Assembly: GCF_003664585.1 (NCBI RefSeq)
Contig: NZ_RCHI01000008.1
Coordinates: 124,001-188,000, forward strand
DNA length: 64,000 bases
From: Paenirhodobacter hankyongi
GTDB lineage: Bacteria; Pseudomonadota; Alphaproteobacteria; Rhodobacterales; Rhodobacteraceae
Direction: 5' to 3'
Shown here one piece after another: positions 35,197-44,238 of this stretch; the first letter of the stretch is position 1, and each line of letters starts with the position of its first letter. A program made the position numbers and the translations under genes. The notes below the pieces were generated by a model. It saw only the letters and a list, made by a program, of their open reading frames with translations. It did not search any database and had not been told where the DNA came from.

Positions 35197-35211
35197 GTTC
35201 ACTTTTCGTGC
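35197..35211 (+). promoter_or_regulatory. candidate LexA (SOS) box for ruvCAB
   Basis: GTTCACTTTTCGTGC matches the alphaproteobacterial LexA site GTTC-N7-GTTC at 7 of 8 fixed positions. It lies 38 bp before the ruvC start, where a promoter is expected. ruvCAB is a known SOS target in several alphaproteobacteria. Confidence 0.5.
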
Positions 35212-35249
35212 TAGTCGTTGGAAAAATGCCACAGCGAAGGGCGAGCAGG

Positions 35250-35801
35250 ATGCGGGTGATCGGAATCGATCCGGGGTTGCGAAACCTCGGCTGGGGCGTG
35301 ATCGAGATGGAGGGCTCGCGCCTGCGCCACCTCGGCAACGGCATCATCCACTCGGCCGGCGAGGAGCTGGCGCTGCGCCTCGTCACCCTGCACGAAGGCC
35401 TGACCGAGGTCGTCGCCCGCTTCGCCCCCGAGGCGGCAGCGGTCGAACAGACCTTCGTCAACAAGGACGCGGTGGCGACGCTGAAACTCGGCCAGGCGCG
35501 CGGCATCGCGCTGCTGGTGCCGGCGCAGGCCGGCATCCCTGTCGGCGAATATGCGCCCAATGCGATCAAGAAGGCGGTGGTCGGCGTCGGCCATGCCGAC
35601 AAGGGCCAGGTGCAGCACATGGTCCGCCATCAGCTGCCCGGCGTCACCTTCGAGGGGCCCGACGCCGCCGATGCGCTGGCGATCGCGATCTGCCACGCCC
35701 ATCACCTGCAATCGGCACATCGCGCCAACGCCGCCCAGCTCGGCCGCGGCGCGATCGAGATCACCGCCGGTCAGGCCCGGATCCGGAGGGCCGCGCAATG
35801 A
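35250..35801 (+). CDS. ruvC: Holliday junction resolvase RuvC
   Basis: A 183-residue endonuclease that cuts Holliday junctions during recombination repair. Catalytic acidic residues lie in [13 protein letters not shown] (D7), VEQTFVNKD (E66) and [16 protein letters not shown]. The start [10 protein letters not shown] at 35250 is the universal one, although an in-frame ATG at 35226 would add eight residues. Its stop overlaps the ruvA start by 4 bp (ATGA), so ruvC and ruvA are translationally coupled. Confidence 0.96.
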   Translation: MRVIGIDPGLRNLGWGVIEMEGSRLRHLGNGIIHSAGEELALRLVTLHEGLTEVVARFAPEAAAVEQTFVNKDAVATLKLGQARGIALLVPAQAGIPVGEYAPNAIKKAVVGVGHADKGQVQHMVRHQLPGVTFEGPDAADALAIAICHAHHLQSAHRANAAQLGRGAIEITAGQARIRRAAQ

Positions 35802-36466
35802 TCGGCCGCATCGCCGGCACCATCCTGCACCGCGCCATGGATCACGTGCTGATCGACGTGCGCGGGGTGGGCTATATCGTCCATGTCTCGACCCGCACCG
35901 CCTCGAGCCTGCCGCCGGTGGGCGAGGCCTGCGCGCTCTATACCGACCTGCTGGTGCGCGAGGACCTGTTGCAGCTCTTCGGCTTCCCGACGCTGCTCGA
36001 GAAGGAATGGCACCGGCTGCTGACCTCGGTGCAGGGGATCGGCGCCAAGGCCTCGCTCGCCATTCTCGGCACGCTCGGCCCCGAGGGCCTGGGCCGCGCG
36101 CTTGCGCTTGGCGACGCGTCGGCGATCAAGGCGGCCCCCGGCGTCGGGCCGAAGCTTGCACAGCGCGTGGTGATGGAGCTGAAGGACAAGGCGCCGACGG
36201 TGATGGCCATGGGCGGCACGCTGACCGTCGACACCGCCCCCTCCGACGAGGGGATCGAGACGGCGCCGAAGCCCCGCATCCGCCCGGCCCCCGCCGCGAC
36301 CCCGAAGGTGAACTTCACCGCCGAGGCGCTCTCGGCCCTCACCAACCTCGGCTACAACCCGTCCGAGGCGGCCAGTGCCGTCGCCCAGGCCGCGGAAAAC
36401 CCGGAAGCGACCGACACCGCGAAACTGATCCGCGCCGCGCTGCGCCTGCTTGCGCCGAAGGACTGA
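35798..36466 (+). CDS. ruvA: Holliday junction branch migration protein RuvA
   Basis: A 222-residue junction-binding subunit. It has an N-terminal OB fold ([21 protein letters not shown]), helix-hairpin-helix pairs ([17 protein letters not shown] and [22 protein letters not shown]), an acidic/proline linker (about 145-170), and the C-terminal RuvB-contacting domain ([16 protein letters not shown]). It overlaps ruvC by 4 bp and is followed by a 74-bp gap to ruvB that contains an intergenic repeat. Confidence 0.96.
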   Translation: MIGRIAGTILHRAMDHVLIDVRGVGYIVHVSTRTASSLPPVGEACALYTDLLVREDLLQLFGFPTLLEKEWHRLLTSVQGIGAKASLAILGTLGPEGLGRALALGDASAIKAAPGVGPKLAQRVVMELKDKAPTVMAMGGTLTVDTAPSDEGIETAPKPRIRPAPAATPKVNFTAEALSALTNLGYNPSEAASAVAQAAENPEATDTAKLIRAALRLLAPKD

Positions 36467-36470
36467 TCCC

Positions 36471-36519
36471 TTCATCTTGCCGAAAATACCTCGGGGGCGC
36501 GGGGGCAGCGCCCCCGCCC
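36471..36519. repeat. intergenic palindromic repeat between ruvA and ruvB
   Basis: TTCATCTTGCC, then GAAAATACCTCGGGGG and an 8-bp hairpin GCGGGGGC-AGC-GCCCCCGC (36499-36517). The same blocks recur at 40.6-40.7 kb and 59.9-60.0 kb. Here it lies inside an operon, so it may reduce ruvB expression or shape the mRNA. Confidence 0.65.
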
Positions 36520-36540
36520 TCGCCACAAAGGCCCTGACCG

Positions 36541-37587
36541 ATGACCGAGCCCGACCCCACCCTTCGCCCCGACCGCCTGCCCGAAGACTCCGACCGCGCC
36601 CTGCGGCCACAGGCGCTCGAGGAGTTCGTGGGCCAGGCCGAGGCGCGGGCGAACCTGCGCGTCTTCATCGAAAGCGCGAAGATGCGCGGCCAGGCGATGG
36701 ACCACACGCTGTTCCACGGCCCGCCCGGCCTTGGCAAGACCACGCTCGCACAGATCATGGCGCGCGAGCTTGGCGTCAATTTCAAGATGACCTCGGGCCC
36801 GGTGCTGGCGAAGGCGGGCGATCTGGCCGCGATCCTGACCAATCTCGAGCGCAACGACGTGCTCTTCATCGACGAGATCCACCGGATGAACCCGGCGGTC
36901 GAGGAAGTCCTCTATCCGGCGATGGAGGATTTCGAGCTCGATCTGGTGATCGGCGAGGGCCCGGCCGCGCGCACCGTGCGGATCGAGCTGCAGCCCTTCA
37001 CCCTCGTCGGCGCCACGACCCGCCTCGGCCTGCTGACGACGCCCTTGCGCGACCGCTTCGGCATCCCGACGCGGCTGCAGTTCTACACCGAGGACGAGCT
37101 TGACCTGATCGTCGCGCGCGGCGCGCGGCTTCTGGGCATTCCGGCCGACCCGGACGGCACCCGCGAGATCGCCAAGCGCGCCCGCGGCACACCGCGCATC
37201 GCCGGCCGCCTGCTACGCCGCGTCGTCGATTTCGCACTGGTCGAGGGCGATGGCCGGCTGACCCGCGCCATCGCCGACCGGGCGCTCACCCGGCTCGGCG
37301 TCGACCATCTCGGCCTCGATGGCGCCGACCGGCGCTACATGATGCTGATGGCCGAGCATTACGGCGGCGGCCCGGTGGGCGTGGAGACGCTGTCGGCGGC
37401 GCTGTCGGAAAGCCGCGACGCGATCGAGGAAGTGATCGAGCCCTACCTGCTGCAGCAGGGGCTGGTGCAGCGCACGCCGCGCGGGCGGATGCTCGGCCAA
37501 CGGGCCTGGCGCCACCTCGGCCTGGACGCACCGCCTGTTCCGGGTGCCGCGCCGCCGCCGCAGGGCGAGCTGTTCGAGGACCGCTGA
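36541..37587 (+). CDS. ruvB: Holliday junction branch migration helicase RuvB
   Basis: A 348-residue AAA+ motor. It has Walker [14 protein letters not shown] (about 60-72), Walker [23 protein letters not shown], sensor 1 [18 protein letters not shown] and arginine-finger region. The C-terminal winged helix has [20 protein letters not shown] and [18 protein letters not shown]. The N-terminal [15 protein letters not shown] is standard. Third gene of ruvCAB. Confidence 0.97.
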   Translation: MTEPDPTLRPDRLPEDSDRALRPQALEEFVGQAEARANLRVFIESAKMRGQAMDHTLFHGPPGLGKTTLAQIMARELGVNFKMTSGPVLAKAGDLAAILTNLERNDVLFIDEIHRMNPAVEEVLYPAMEDFELDLVIGEGPAARTVRIELQPFTLVGATTRLGLLTTPLRDRFGIPTRLQFYTEDELDLIVARGARLLGIPADPDGTREIAKRARGTPRIAGRLLRRVVDFALVEGDGRLTRAIADRALTRLGVDHLGLDGADRRYMMLMAEHYGGGPVGVETLSAALSESRDAIEEVIEPYLLQQGLVQRTPRGRMLGQRAWRHLGLDAPPVPGAAPPPQGELFEDR

Positions 37588-37649
37588 GACATCCTGTCGC
37601 TGGACGCGCCTGCCCCTGTGCCCTAGCTCGGGTCGGGAAGGAGACCCGC

Positions 37650-38057
37650 ATGACCGCCATTCCGCCGCGTTTCGAGATCACCGAGGCCGAGATCGACCTT
37701 GTCGTGCAGCGCTTCTACAGGCGCGTGCGCGCCCACCCCGAGCTTGCCCCGATCTTTGCCGCCCATGTCACCGACTGGCCCGCGCATGAGGCGAAGATCG
37801 CGCGGTTCTGGAAGGGGGCGATCCTGCATGCGCCCGGCTACGAGGGCAGCCCGATGATGGCGCATCGCCGTGCGGGCAACGTGGCGCCCGGGCACTTCCC
37901 CGACTGGCTCGGCACCTTCGACGCGGTGCTGAAGCAAAGCCTTGCGCCCGAGGCGGCGGCAGGCTGGTCTGCGCTCGCGCATCGCATCGGCCTTGGTCTG
38001 CGCCAGGGGGTCGAGGATGTCGGGCGCGCCCCCGGCGCGGTGCCGAACCTGCGCTGA
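37650..38057 (+). CDS. group III truncated haemoglobin
   Basis: A 135-residue haem protein of the trHbIII (Ctb-like) group. Family hallmarks are the N-terminal FEITEAEIDLVVQRFYRRVRAHPELAPIF, W in FWKGAIL, and the proximal-His region APGHFPDWLGTFDAVL. Such proteins handle nitric oxide or oxygen in a few bacteria. It starts 62 bp after ruvB in the same direction, behind GGGAAGGAGA, and is followed by its own terminator. No link to recombination is implied. Confidence 0.92.
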   Translation: MTAIPPRFEITEAEIDLVVQRFYRRVRAHPELAPIFAAHVTDWPAHEAKIARFWKGAILHAPGYEGSPMMAHRRAGNVAPGHFPDWLGTFDAVLKQSLAPEAAAGWSALAHRIGLGLRQGVEDVGRAPGAVPNLR

Positions 38058-38062
38058 GCCAC

Positions 38063-38083
38063 CCTGCCCCGCGGGCAGGTTTC
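38063..38083 (+). terminator. terminator after the haemoglobin gene
   Basis: CCTGCCC-CGC-GGGCAGG stem followed by TTTCG. Just beyond is GAGTATTCTTGCCAAGA, a remnant of the intergenic repeat family. Confidence 0.6.
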
Positions 38084-38123
38084 GAGTATTCTTGCCAAGA
38101 AAAAGCCAGGGGCGGGAGATCGG

Positions 38124-39137
38124 TCAGGGGGCCGGGTCTTCGGGCGCCTTGTCGCGACCGAAGAGCCCGGTCAACGCGCGCCGGGTCAGGTTCGTCACCC
38201 GCGGTTTTTGCAGGGCGCGGAACGGCATCGGCCGGCACACCTCGATCGCGGCGACGCCGACGCGGGCGGTGAGCGCGCCGTTCACCACCCCCTCGCCGAA
38301 GCGGCGCGAGAGTTTTGCAAAAAGGTGCCCGCCGGTCACCGTCTCGATCAGGTCGTCGCCCGCGGCCACGGCGCCCGTTGCGACGAGATGGGTCATCACC
38401 GTGCGCGCAAGCCGCATCGCCCCCAATGTGCCGGCGCGGCCGCCATAGATCTCGGCGACGCGGCGGATCATCCGCAGGTTCGCGGTGAGCGCGGCAAAGA
38501 CATCGGCGAGCGCCAGCGGCACCACCGCCGTCACCGTCGCCACCATGCGCGCCGCCGCCTCGACCTCGAGCCGCGCGGCGGCATCAAGCGGCGCCATCAG
38601 CTCGGTTTCGACGAGCCGCAGCAGCGTATCGGTATCAAGCTGCTCGGGCCCGCGCTCGGCCAGCGTCCGGCGCGGCCAGTCCATCTCGGCCCGCGCCGCA
38701 TAAAGCCCCGAGACATGGGTGACGACCTTGCGCGCCCGCCCGAGGTCATCGGCCTGCGCCGCCTCGAGCACCTCGCGATGCACCCGGTCGAGCCGACCGA
38801 GCCGGGCAAAGGCCGCAAGCTCGCGCGCCGCGATCAGGAGCGCCGCAAGGACAAAGGCGGCAAACAGCACGGTCGCGATCCAGCCCAGCACCGGGTTCGA
38901 TGCGAACAGCCCCTCGACGAAGCGCCAGGCCGCGACCGAGGCGAGGAAGGTCACAAGCGCCCCGGCAGCGCGCCAGAAGAAGCGGCCGAGTTTCGAGGGC
39001 GGGCGCGCGGCGATCCGCGCCGCGATCTGCATCGCGCGGCCTTCGGGCGGCGGCGCGTCGCCCGGATCGGTGACCGGCGGCGCCTCGGCCGGCGAGGGCG
39101 CGGCCTCCTCGATCTCGATCAGCAGGGGTTTCTTCAC
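38124..39137 (-). CDS. ycjF: YcjF family membrane protein (TIGR01620/DUF697)
   Basis: A 337-residue inner-membrane protein. It has a proline/glutamate-rich N-terminal tail, two transmembrane helices (about 58-78 and 83-108) and a C-terminal DUF697 region (VTAVVPLALADVFAALTANLRMIRRVAEIYG). It starts with GTG overlapping the ycjX stop by 4 bp (GTGA). The ycjX-ycjF pair is widespread in proteobacteria and often stress-induced; its biochemical role is unsettled. Confidence 0.88.
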   Translation of the reverse strand: MKKPLLIEIEEAAPSPAEAPPVTDPGDAPPPEGRAMQIAARIAARPPSKLGRFFWRAAGALVTFLASVAAWRFVEGLFASNPVLGWIATVLFAAFVLAALLIAARELAAFARLGRLDRVHREVLEAAQADDLGRARKVVTHVSGLYAARAEMDWPRRTLAERGPEQLDTDTLLRLVETELMAPLDAAARLEVEAAARMVATVTAVVPLALADVFAALTANLRMIRRVAEIYGGRAGTLGAMRLARTVMTHLVATGAVAAGDDLIETVTGGHLFAKLSRRFGEGVVNGALTARVGVAAIEVCRPMPFRALQKPRVTNLTRRALTGLFGRDKAPEDPAP

Positions 39138-40537
39138 AGCTTGTCTCCGATCAGGAATTCCGCGGCGCGATCAAGACGGATATGCGGCGGCCCCTCGCCC
39201 GGGCGCAGGGTGACGGGGGCAGGCACGAAGTCCATCAGCGTGTAATCGGCATCGAGCCAGCGCGTCGCGCCCTCGCGCGCGGGCGCCAGAAGCTGTGCCG
39301 GATCGGCGGGCAGATCGCCCGGGAAAAGCGCGACCGAGCGGCCGTCGGCCAGCCGGCCGCGCAGCGCCGGCAGCTCCTCGCCCTCGTGGCGGATCACGTC
39401 CTCGGTGGTGGTGCGCAGGCTCGCGAGCGACAGCGCCAGCGTCTGCGCCCCGGCGAAATCGGCCCGGTCCTTCGCCTCGCGCAGAAGCGCGCCGGTGATC
39501 GCGGTCAGCCGGGCGTGCTGCGAATGGTGCAGATGGTCGGCCTTGGTCGCGGCGAAAAGAATGCGCTCGATCCGCCGCGCGCCCAGGAGCGCGGCCAGCA
39601 CGCCGGCCTTGCCGGGGCGGAAGGCGGCCAGGATCCCCGCCATCGCGGCGCGCAGATCCTCGAGCGCGGCGGGCCCGGCATGGATCGCGCCGAGCACGTC
39701 GACCAGCACCACCTGCCGGTCGATGCGGGCGAAATGCTCGCGGAAGAAGGGCTTGACCACCTTGTCCTTGTAGGCCTCGAAGCGGCGCGCCATCTCGCGA
39801 CCAAGCGAGCCGCGGGGATACTCGCCCGGCGGCAGCGGCGCGAAGGTGAGCGCTGGGGAACCTGCCATTTCACCGGGCAGCAGGAAGCGGCCCGGTGAAC
39901 AGTCGGAAAAGCCCGCCTCGCGCGCGGCATGCAGATGCGCGGTGAAGGGCGCGGCCAGCGCCCGTGCGGCAGGTTCGGTGAAGGCGGCGGCCAGGTCGGC
40001 CGCCGCCAGCGCGGCAAGGAAAGGCGCGCTTTCGGGGCGGCCCGGCAGACGCGCCAGCACCGCCTCGGACCATTGCGCGAAGCTGCGGTCGAGCAGCCCC
40101 AGATCCAGCAGCCACTCACCCGGGTAATCGACGATGTCGAGATGCACGGTGCGCAGCCCCCGCAGCCCGCCCAGAAGTCCCGTGGGGGCCACGCGAAAGC
40201 TCAGCCGCAGCTCGGAGATGGCGCGCGTGCCCTCGGGCCAGTGCGGCGCGGGACCGGTCAGCGCGGCAAGGTGGCGCTCGTAGTCGAAGCGCGGCACGGT
40301 GTCGTCGGGCTGCGGCTGCAGGAAGGCCGCGCGGATATTTCCGCCCCCGGTCAGCGCCGGCATCCGGCCGCGGTCGAGCAGGTTGGCGACGAGCGAGGTG
40401 ATGAACACCGTCTTGCCCGCCCGCGACAGGCCGGTGACGCCCAGCCGGATCACCGGCTCGAACAGCGCCTCGGAAACGGTGGCGCCCAGCCCCTCGACCT
40501 GGCGGGTGAGCGTGTCGGCGATGTCGGAAATGCCCAA
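39134..40537 (-). CDS. ycjX: YcjX family GTPase-like protein
   Basis: A 467-residue P-loop protein of family length. Walker A is GLSRAGKT (36-43). Other landmarks are LDIVDYPGEWLLDL (G3-like), LVDVLGAIHAGPAAL and FAATKADHLHHSQH (G4-like, T-K-A-D). The start is taken as TTG at 40537 (LGISDIADTLTRQ), with ACGAGG seven bases upstream; the longer in-frame reading to 40636 runs into repeat DNA. It acts with YcjF, whose gene overlaps it. Confidence 0.9.
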   Translation of the reverse strand: MGISDIADTLTRQVEGLGATVSEALFEPVIRLGVTGLSRAGKTVFITSLVANLLDRGRMPALTGGGNIRAAFLQPQPDDTVPRFDYERHLAALTGPAPHWPEGTRAISELRLSFRVAPTGLLGGLRGLRTVHLDIVDYPGEWLLDLGLLDRSFAQWSEAVLARLPGRPESAPFLAALAAADLAAAFTEPAARALAAPFTAHLHAAREAGFSDCSPGRFLLPGEMAGSPALTFAPLPPGEYPRGSLGREMARRFEAYKDKVVKPFFREHFARIDRQVVLVDVLGAIHAGPAALEDLRAAMAGILAAFRPGKAGVLAALLGARRIERILFAATKADHLHHSQHARLTAITGALLREAKDRADFAGAQTLALSLASLRTTTEDVIRHEGEELPALRGRLADGRSVALFPGDLPADPAQLLAPAREGATRWLDADYTLMDFVPAPVTLRPGEGPPHIRLDRAAEFLIGDKL

Positions 40538-40603
40538 TGCGCTGCCTCGTGTCTTGCCTTCCCTAGATAGGCAACCGCCCGCCGGTTTCACAGGGGGAAA
40601 GGC

Positions 40604-40743
40604 GGGGGCGCTGCCCCCTCTGCGCCTGCGGCGCATTCACCCCCGGGATATTTGAAGCAATTGGAAGCGGGTCGTCCCCTGCTTTCTCCTTGCCGGAAAT
40701 ACCTCGGGGGTGAGGCCGCGAGGCCGAGGGGGCAGCGCCCCCT
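40604..40743. repeat. paired intergenic palindromic repeats between ycjX and truA
   Basis: GGGGGCGCTGCCCCCT (40604-40619) and its inverted copy AGGGGGCAGCGCCCCCT (40727-40743) bracket two further blocks. These are CCCCCGGGATATTTGAAGCAA (about 40639-40660) and CCTTGCCGGAAATACCTCGG (40688-40707), which match repeats at 36.5 and 59.9 kb. It looks like a two-unit REP-type element in the divergent gap. The remainder of 40538-40809 holds no gene. Confidence 0.65.
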
Positions 40744-40809
40744 GCCCCGCTCGGGGCCCGTGCTCGCTCGGGGATTGCGCGCGGGCCGGCGGCAGGCTAT
40801 CGCCGGGGC

Positions 40810-41577
40810 ATGCCCAGATATGCGTTCAGGATCGAATATGACGGTGGCCCCTTCGCGGGCTGGCAGCGACAGGCGGACCAGCCCTCGGTGCAGGGCGCGG
40901 TCGAGGCGGCGCTGGCGCGGCTCGAGCCCGGGCCCCACACCATCGCCGCGGCGGGCCGCACCGATGCGGGCGTGCATGCGACGGCGCAGGTCGCGCATGC
41001 GGATCTGCGCAAGGACTGGGACCCGTTCCGCCTGTCCGAGGCGCTGAACTTCCATCTGAAGCCCGCGCCGGTGGCGATCAGCGCCTGTGCGCGGGTGGCC
41101 GACGATTTCCACGCCCGCTTCTCGGCGCTCGAGCGGCGCTATCTCTTCCGTCTCGTCGCCCGCCGCGCGCCGGTCGTGCATGACCGCGGCCTCGTCTGGC
41201 AGGTGCAGAACCCGCTCGATGTCGCGGCGATGCGGGCGGGGGCGGCGCATCTGCTCGGCCGGCACGACTTCACCACCTTCCGCTCCTCGCTGTGTCAGGC
41301 GGCAAGCCCGGTGAAGACGCTCGACGAGATCCGGATCGAGGAGATCGACTACCCGTCCGGGCGCGAGATCCGCTTTCATCTGCGCGCGCGCAGCTTCCTG
41401 CACAACCAGGTGCGCTCGATCGTCGGCACGCTCGAGCGGGTCGGCGCCGGCTCTTGGGCGCCCGATCAGGTGCGCATGGCGCTCGAGGCCTGTGACCGGG
41501 CCGCCTGCGGGCCGGTCTGCCCGCCGCAGGGGCTCTACCTGAACGGGGTGAGCTATCCGGAAGAACCCTTCGGCTGA
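40810..41577 (+). CDS. truA: tRNA pseudouridine(38-40) synthase TruA
   Basis: A 255-residue enzyme that isomerises uridines 38-40 of the anticodon arm. Catalytic aspartate D52 is in [11 protein letters not shown]. Other conserved elements are DYDG-like [28 protein letters not shown], and the C-terminal [17 protein letters not shown]. It ends 1 bp before the stop of the convergent capsule dehydratase gene. Confidence 0.96.
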   Translation: MPRYAFRIEYDGGPFAGWQRQADQPSVQGAVEAALARLEPGPHTIAAAGRTDAGVHATAQVAHADLRKDWDPFRLSEALNFHLKPAPVAISACARVADDFHARFSALERRYLFRLVARRAPVVHDRGLVWQVQNPLDVAAMRAGAAHLLGRHDFTTFRSSLCQAASPVKTLDEIRIEEIDYPSGREIRFHLRARSFLHNQVRSIVGTLERVGAGSWAPDQVRMALEACDRAACGPVCPPQGLYLNGVSYPEEPFG

Positions 41578-41578
41578 G

Positions 41579-43507
41579 TCACTCCGCCGGCACGTCGGCG
41601 GCGTGTTGCGCCTCGACGATGCGGCATTGCAGCGCCGATTTCGGCAGGCTCTGCGGGTCGTATTCGCGCACCGCCCGCGCCACGACCGAGATCACCTCGG
41701 CGTCGCTGCCGCGCTCGACCGCATCGCGCAGATCGCGCAGGGCCGCGGCGGTTTCCAGCTCGGACAGGTGATCCTCGCGCACCCGGATGATCTTCGGATG
41801 CGCGGTGGCCTGGGCGCCCTTGCGCACCATCAGCTCCTCGTGCAGCTTCTCGCCCGGGCGCAGGCCGGTGACCACGATCTCGATGTCGCCATTCGGGTTC
41901 CCGTCATCGCGCACGGTATAGCCCGAGGCGGCGATCATCCGCCGCGCCAGATCGCCGATGCGCTGCGGTTTGCCCATGTCGAGAACATAGACCTCGCCGC
42001 CCTCGGCGAAGGAGCCCGCGAGCAGCACGAGGCGCGAGGCCTCCTGGATCGTCATGAAATAGCGCGTCACCTTCTCGTCGGTCAGCGTGACCGGGCCGCC
42101 GCGGGCGATCTGCTGCTGGAAGAGCGGGATCACCGACCCCGAGGAGCCGAGCACGTTGCCGAAGCGCACGATCGAGAAGATCGTCTTCGGCGCCCGCGCC
42201 GCCAGATCCTGGATCACCAGTTCCGCGAAGCGTTTCGAGGCGCCCATCAGGTTGCCCGGCCGCACCGCCTTGTCCGAGGAGACGAGCACGAAGCGCTTCA
42301 CCCCGGCGTCGCGCGCGGCCTTCGCCAGCACCGCGGTGCCGAGCGTGTTGTTCGCCAGGCCGACACGCGGGTTCATCTCGACCAGCGGCACGTGCTTGTA
42401 GGCCGCGGCATGCAGCACCACGGCAATCGCGTTGCGCTCGATCACCTGGCTCACATGCACGCCGTCGCAGATCGAGCCGAGCACCGGAATGATCTCGACG
42501 CCGAAGGATTCGGCAAGGACGTGCATCTCGGCTTCGGCATTGTAGAGCGCGATTTCGGACAGCTCGAACAGCACCAGCCGCGCCGGCCGGCAGCCGATCA
42601 CCTGACGGCAAAGCTCGAGCCCGATCGAGCCGCCGGCGCCGGTGATCATCACATTCGCGCCGCGATAGGCCGAACAGCCGGTGGTCAGCGCCTCGTTCAG
42701 CGGGTCGCGCATCAGCAGCGCCGCGGGGCCTGCCGGCACCAGCCGGCTCATCAGCTCGTCGCCGCCATGCAGCTGCGAGAAAGCCGGCAGCGTCTGCACC
42801 TCGAGCCCGAGCTTGTCGAGCCGCTTCGTGATGAAGGTCTGCTTGTCGACCGAAACCGAGGGCATCGCGAGGATCACCCGGTTGATCTTGAAGCGGTCGC
42901 GCAGCAGCCCCGCATGCACGCCCGAATAGATCGGCAGCCCGTTCGCATTCATCCCGGCCAGCGTCGCGTTGTCATCGAGAAAGGCATAGACGACAAGGCC
43001 TTCGACCTTTCGCAGCTCGCGCGCCAGCGCCATGCCGGTGCGGCCCGCGCCATAGATCGCCACGCGCGTGAAGATCCGCGACCGGCGATACATCTGCGTC
43101 AGCAGCCAGACCATGACCTGCCGGGTACCGAAATAGGCCGCGAAATAGACCAGCGCGAAGATCACGTGGAATCCGCCGCTGAGCCCCGCGCCGGTGACCT
43201 TCGAGAAGGCCGCTGACAGGATTCCGAGTACCGCCGCCACCAGCATCGACCGGGCGACGGCATCGCCCTCGTACTCCTTCAGCTTCAGCCGGTTCAGCCC
43301 GAAGACGGCGCTCAGCAGCGCCGCGGCCCCCATCAGCACCGGCAGCAGCAGCCAGTGATTGAGCAAGACCGAGGCGATCAACGCCTCGGCCCGCGTGCCC
43401 TTGAGCAGCATCGTCGCAAGGAACGCGAGCGGCACAAGCAAGACATCGACGAAGAGAAGGATGGACGCCTTCTGCGCGCGGGTCAGCGTGATGATTTTCT
43501 TAATCAT
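41579..43507 (-). CDS. membrane-anchored nucleotide-sugar 4,6-dehydratase (CapD/WbpM/PglF type)
   Basis: A 642-residue protein. Four N-terminal helices (to about residue 140) are followed by a first Rossmann domain (VAIYGAGRTGMALARELR). The catalytic short-chain dehydrogenase domain has NAD motif ITGAGGSIGLELCRQV, AAAYKHVPLVE, and SSDKAVRPGNLMGASKR. The tyrosine of the usual Y-x-x-x-K is methionine, as in the S-M-K triad of WbpM. It probably converts UDP-GlcNAc to a 4-keto-6-deoxy sugar for surface polysaccharide. ATG at 43507; a well-formed promoter lies 37 bp upstream. Confidence 0.9.
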   Translation of the reverse strand: MIKKIITLTRAQKASILLFVDVLLVPLAFLATMLLKGTRAEALIASVLLNHWLLLPVLMGAAALLSAVFGLNRLKLKEYEGDAVARSMLVAAVLGILSAAFSKVTGAGLSGGFHVIFALVYFAAYFGTRQVMVWLLTQMYRRSRIFTRVAIYGAGRTGMALARELRKVEGLVVYAFLDDNATLAGMNANGLPIYSGVHAGLLRDRFKINRVILAMPSVSVDKQTFITKRLDKLGLEVQTLPAFSQLHGGDELMSRLVPAGPAALLMRDPLNEALTTGCSAYRGANVMITGAGGSIGLELCRQVIGCRPARLVLFELSEIALYNAEAEMHVLAESFGVEIIPVLGSICDGVHVSQVIERNAIAVVLHAAAYKHVPLVEMNPRVGLANNTLGTAVLAKAARDAGVKRFVLVSSDKAVRPGNLMGASKRFAELVIQDLAARAPKTIFSIVRFGNVLGSSGSVIPLFQQQIARGGPVTLTDEKVTRYFMTIQEASRLVLLAGSFAEGGEVYVLDMGKPQRIGDLARRMIAASGYTVRDDGNPNGDIEIVVTGLRPGEKLHEELMVRKGAQATAHPKIIRVREDHLSELETAAALRDLRDAVERGSDAEVISVVARAVREYDPQSLPKSALQCRIVEAQHAADVPAE

Positions 43508-43543
43508 GATTTCCGGCCGTCCGCGGGGCAAGGGAACAAATGA

Positions 43544-43572
43544 AACATACTTTGTCGCGGCGGTTCTATCAA
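43544..43572 (-). promoter_or_regulatory. probable promoter of the dehydratase gene
   Basis: On the minus strand TTGATA (43572-43567), a 17-bp spacer and TATGTT (43549-43544). Transcription would start about 30 bp before the ATG, in an AT-richer gap after the sugar transferase gene. Confidence 0.5.
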
Positions 43573-43632
43573 CTCTTCGCAGTTGCAGAAACCCAGAATC
43601 CTGCCGAAAAAAGCGGCAAATTTCCGCCGAGG

Positions 43633-44238
43633 TCAGCGTGCGACCCGGGCGAGCGTTCTGAAAATCAGCACAATGTCAAAACAGACCGACGCATTTTGCG
43701 CATAGAGCAGGTCAAGCTGCGCCTTCGCGGGAACGCAGCGGGCACAATAGACCCGGTCGGTCTCTGCTGCAGTGCGGCATCGCGCCAGCAGCCATTCCTC
43801 GTGCCGGTGATAGTGGATCGAGGCAAGCCCCGTCACCCCCGGGCGTGAACGCAGCACCGGACCATAGATCTCGGGGAAACGCTCGACATATTGCCGCAGC
43901 GGCGGGCGCGGCCCGACGAAGGAGATGTCGCCGATCAGGATGTTCCACAGCTGCGGCAGCTCGTCGAGACGGAAGCGGCGCAGGATGCGGCCCGCCGGCG
44001 TGATCCGCGCGGTCTTGTCCGCCCCCGACACGCCCGAGTCGCGCGCCACGGTGGTCATCGTGCGGAACTTCCACAGCCGGAAGCCTCGGGTTGGCGTCTT
44101 CATCCGCTCGGCCGCATAGAAGAGCGGACGCCCCTGGGTGAGCAGCAGCGCCGCCGCCACGATCAGCCCGACCGGCAGCACGATCGGCAGGATCGCAAGG
44201 GCGAAGAGGATGTCGAAAAGACGTTTCGAAAGGGTCAC
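43633..44238 (-). CDS. undecaprenyl-phosphate sugar phosphotransferase (bacterial sugar transferase)
   Basis: A 201-residue small-form phosphoglycosyl transferase of the PglC/WcaJ catalytic type. It has one N-terminal membrane helix (about 8-33, ILFALAILPIVLPVGLIVAA), FRLWKFRTMTTVA, RRFRLDELPQLWNIL and DISFVGPRPPL with the D-E pair. It starts repeat-unit assembly by loading a sugar phosphate on the lipid carrier. GTG start overlapping the preceding epimerase stop by 4 bp. The C-terminal tail carries three cysteines (RCRTAAET, YCARCVP). Confidence 0.92.
   Translation of the reverse strand: MTLSKRLFDILFALAILPIVLPVGLIVAAALLLTQGRPLFYAAERMKTPTRGFRLWKFRTMTTVARDSGVSGADKTARITPAGRILRRFRLDELPQLWNILIGDISFVGPRPPLRQYVERFPEIYGPVLRSRPGVTGLASIHYHRHEEWLLARCRTAAETDRVYCARCVPAKAQLDLLYAQNASVCFDIVLIFRTLARVAR

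Larger units (their letters stand above)
34916..35249. other. DUF1127/ruvC divergent control region (334 bp, no gene)
   Basis: It holds a possible minus-strand promoter for DUF1127 near 34978-35006, a CATGC-N7-GCATG palindrome at 35028-35044, and a near-consensus alphaproteobacterial LexA box at 35197-35211 next to ruvC. Readings through this stretch look like random high-GC translation. Confidence 0.55.

Noticed and set aside
35226-35249. Longer ruvC start at 35226
   Set aside because: Adds eight residues not found at the universal [10 protein letters not shown] start, although it cannot be fully excluded.
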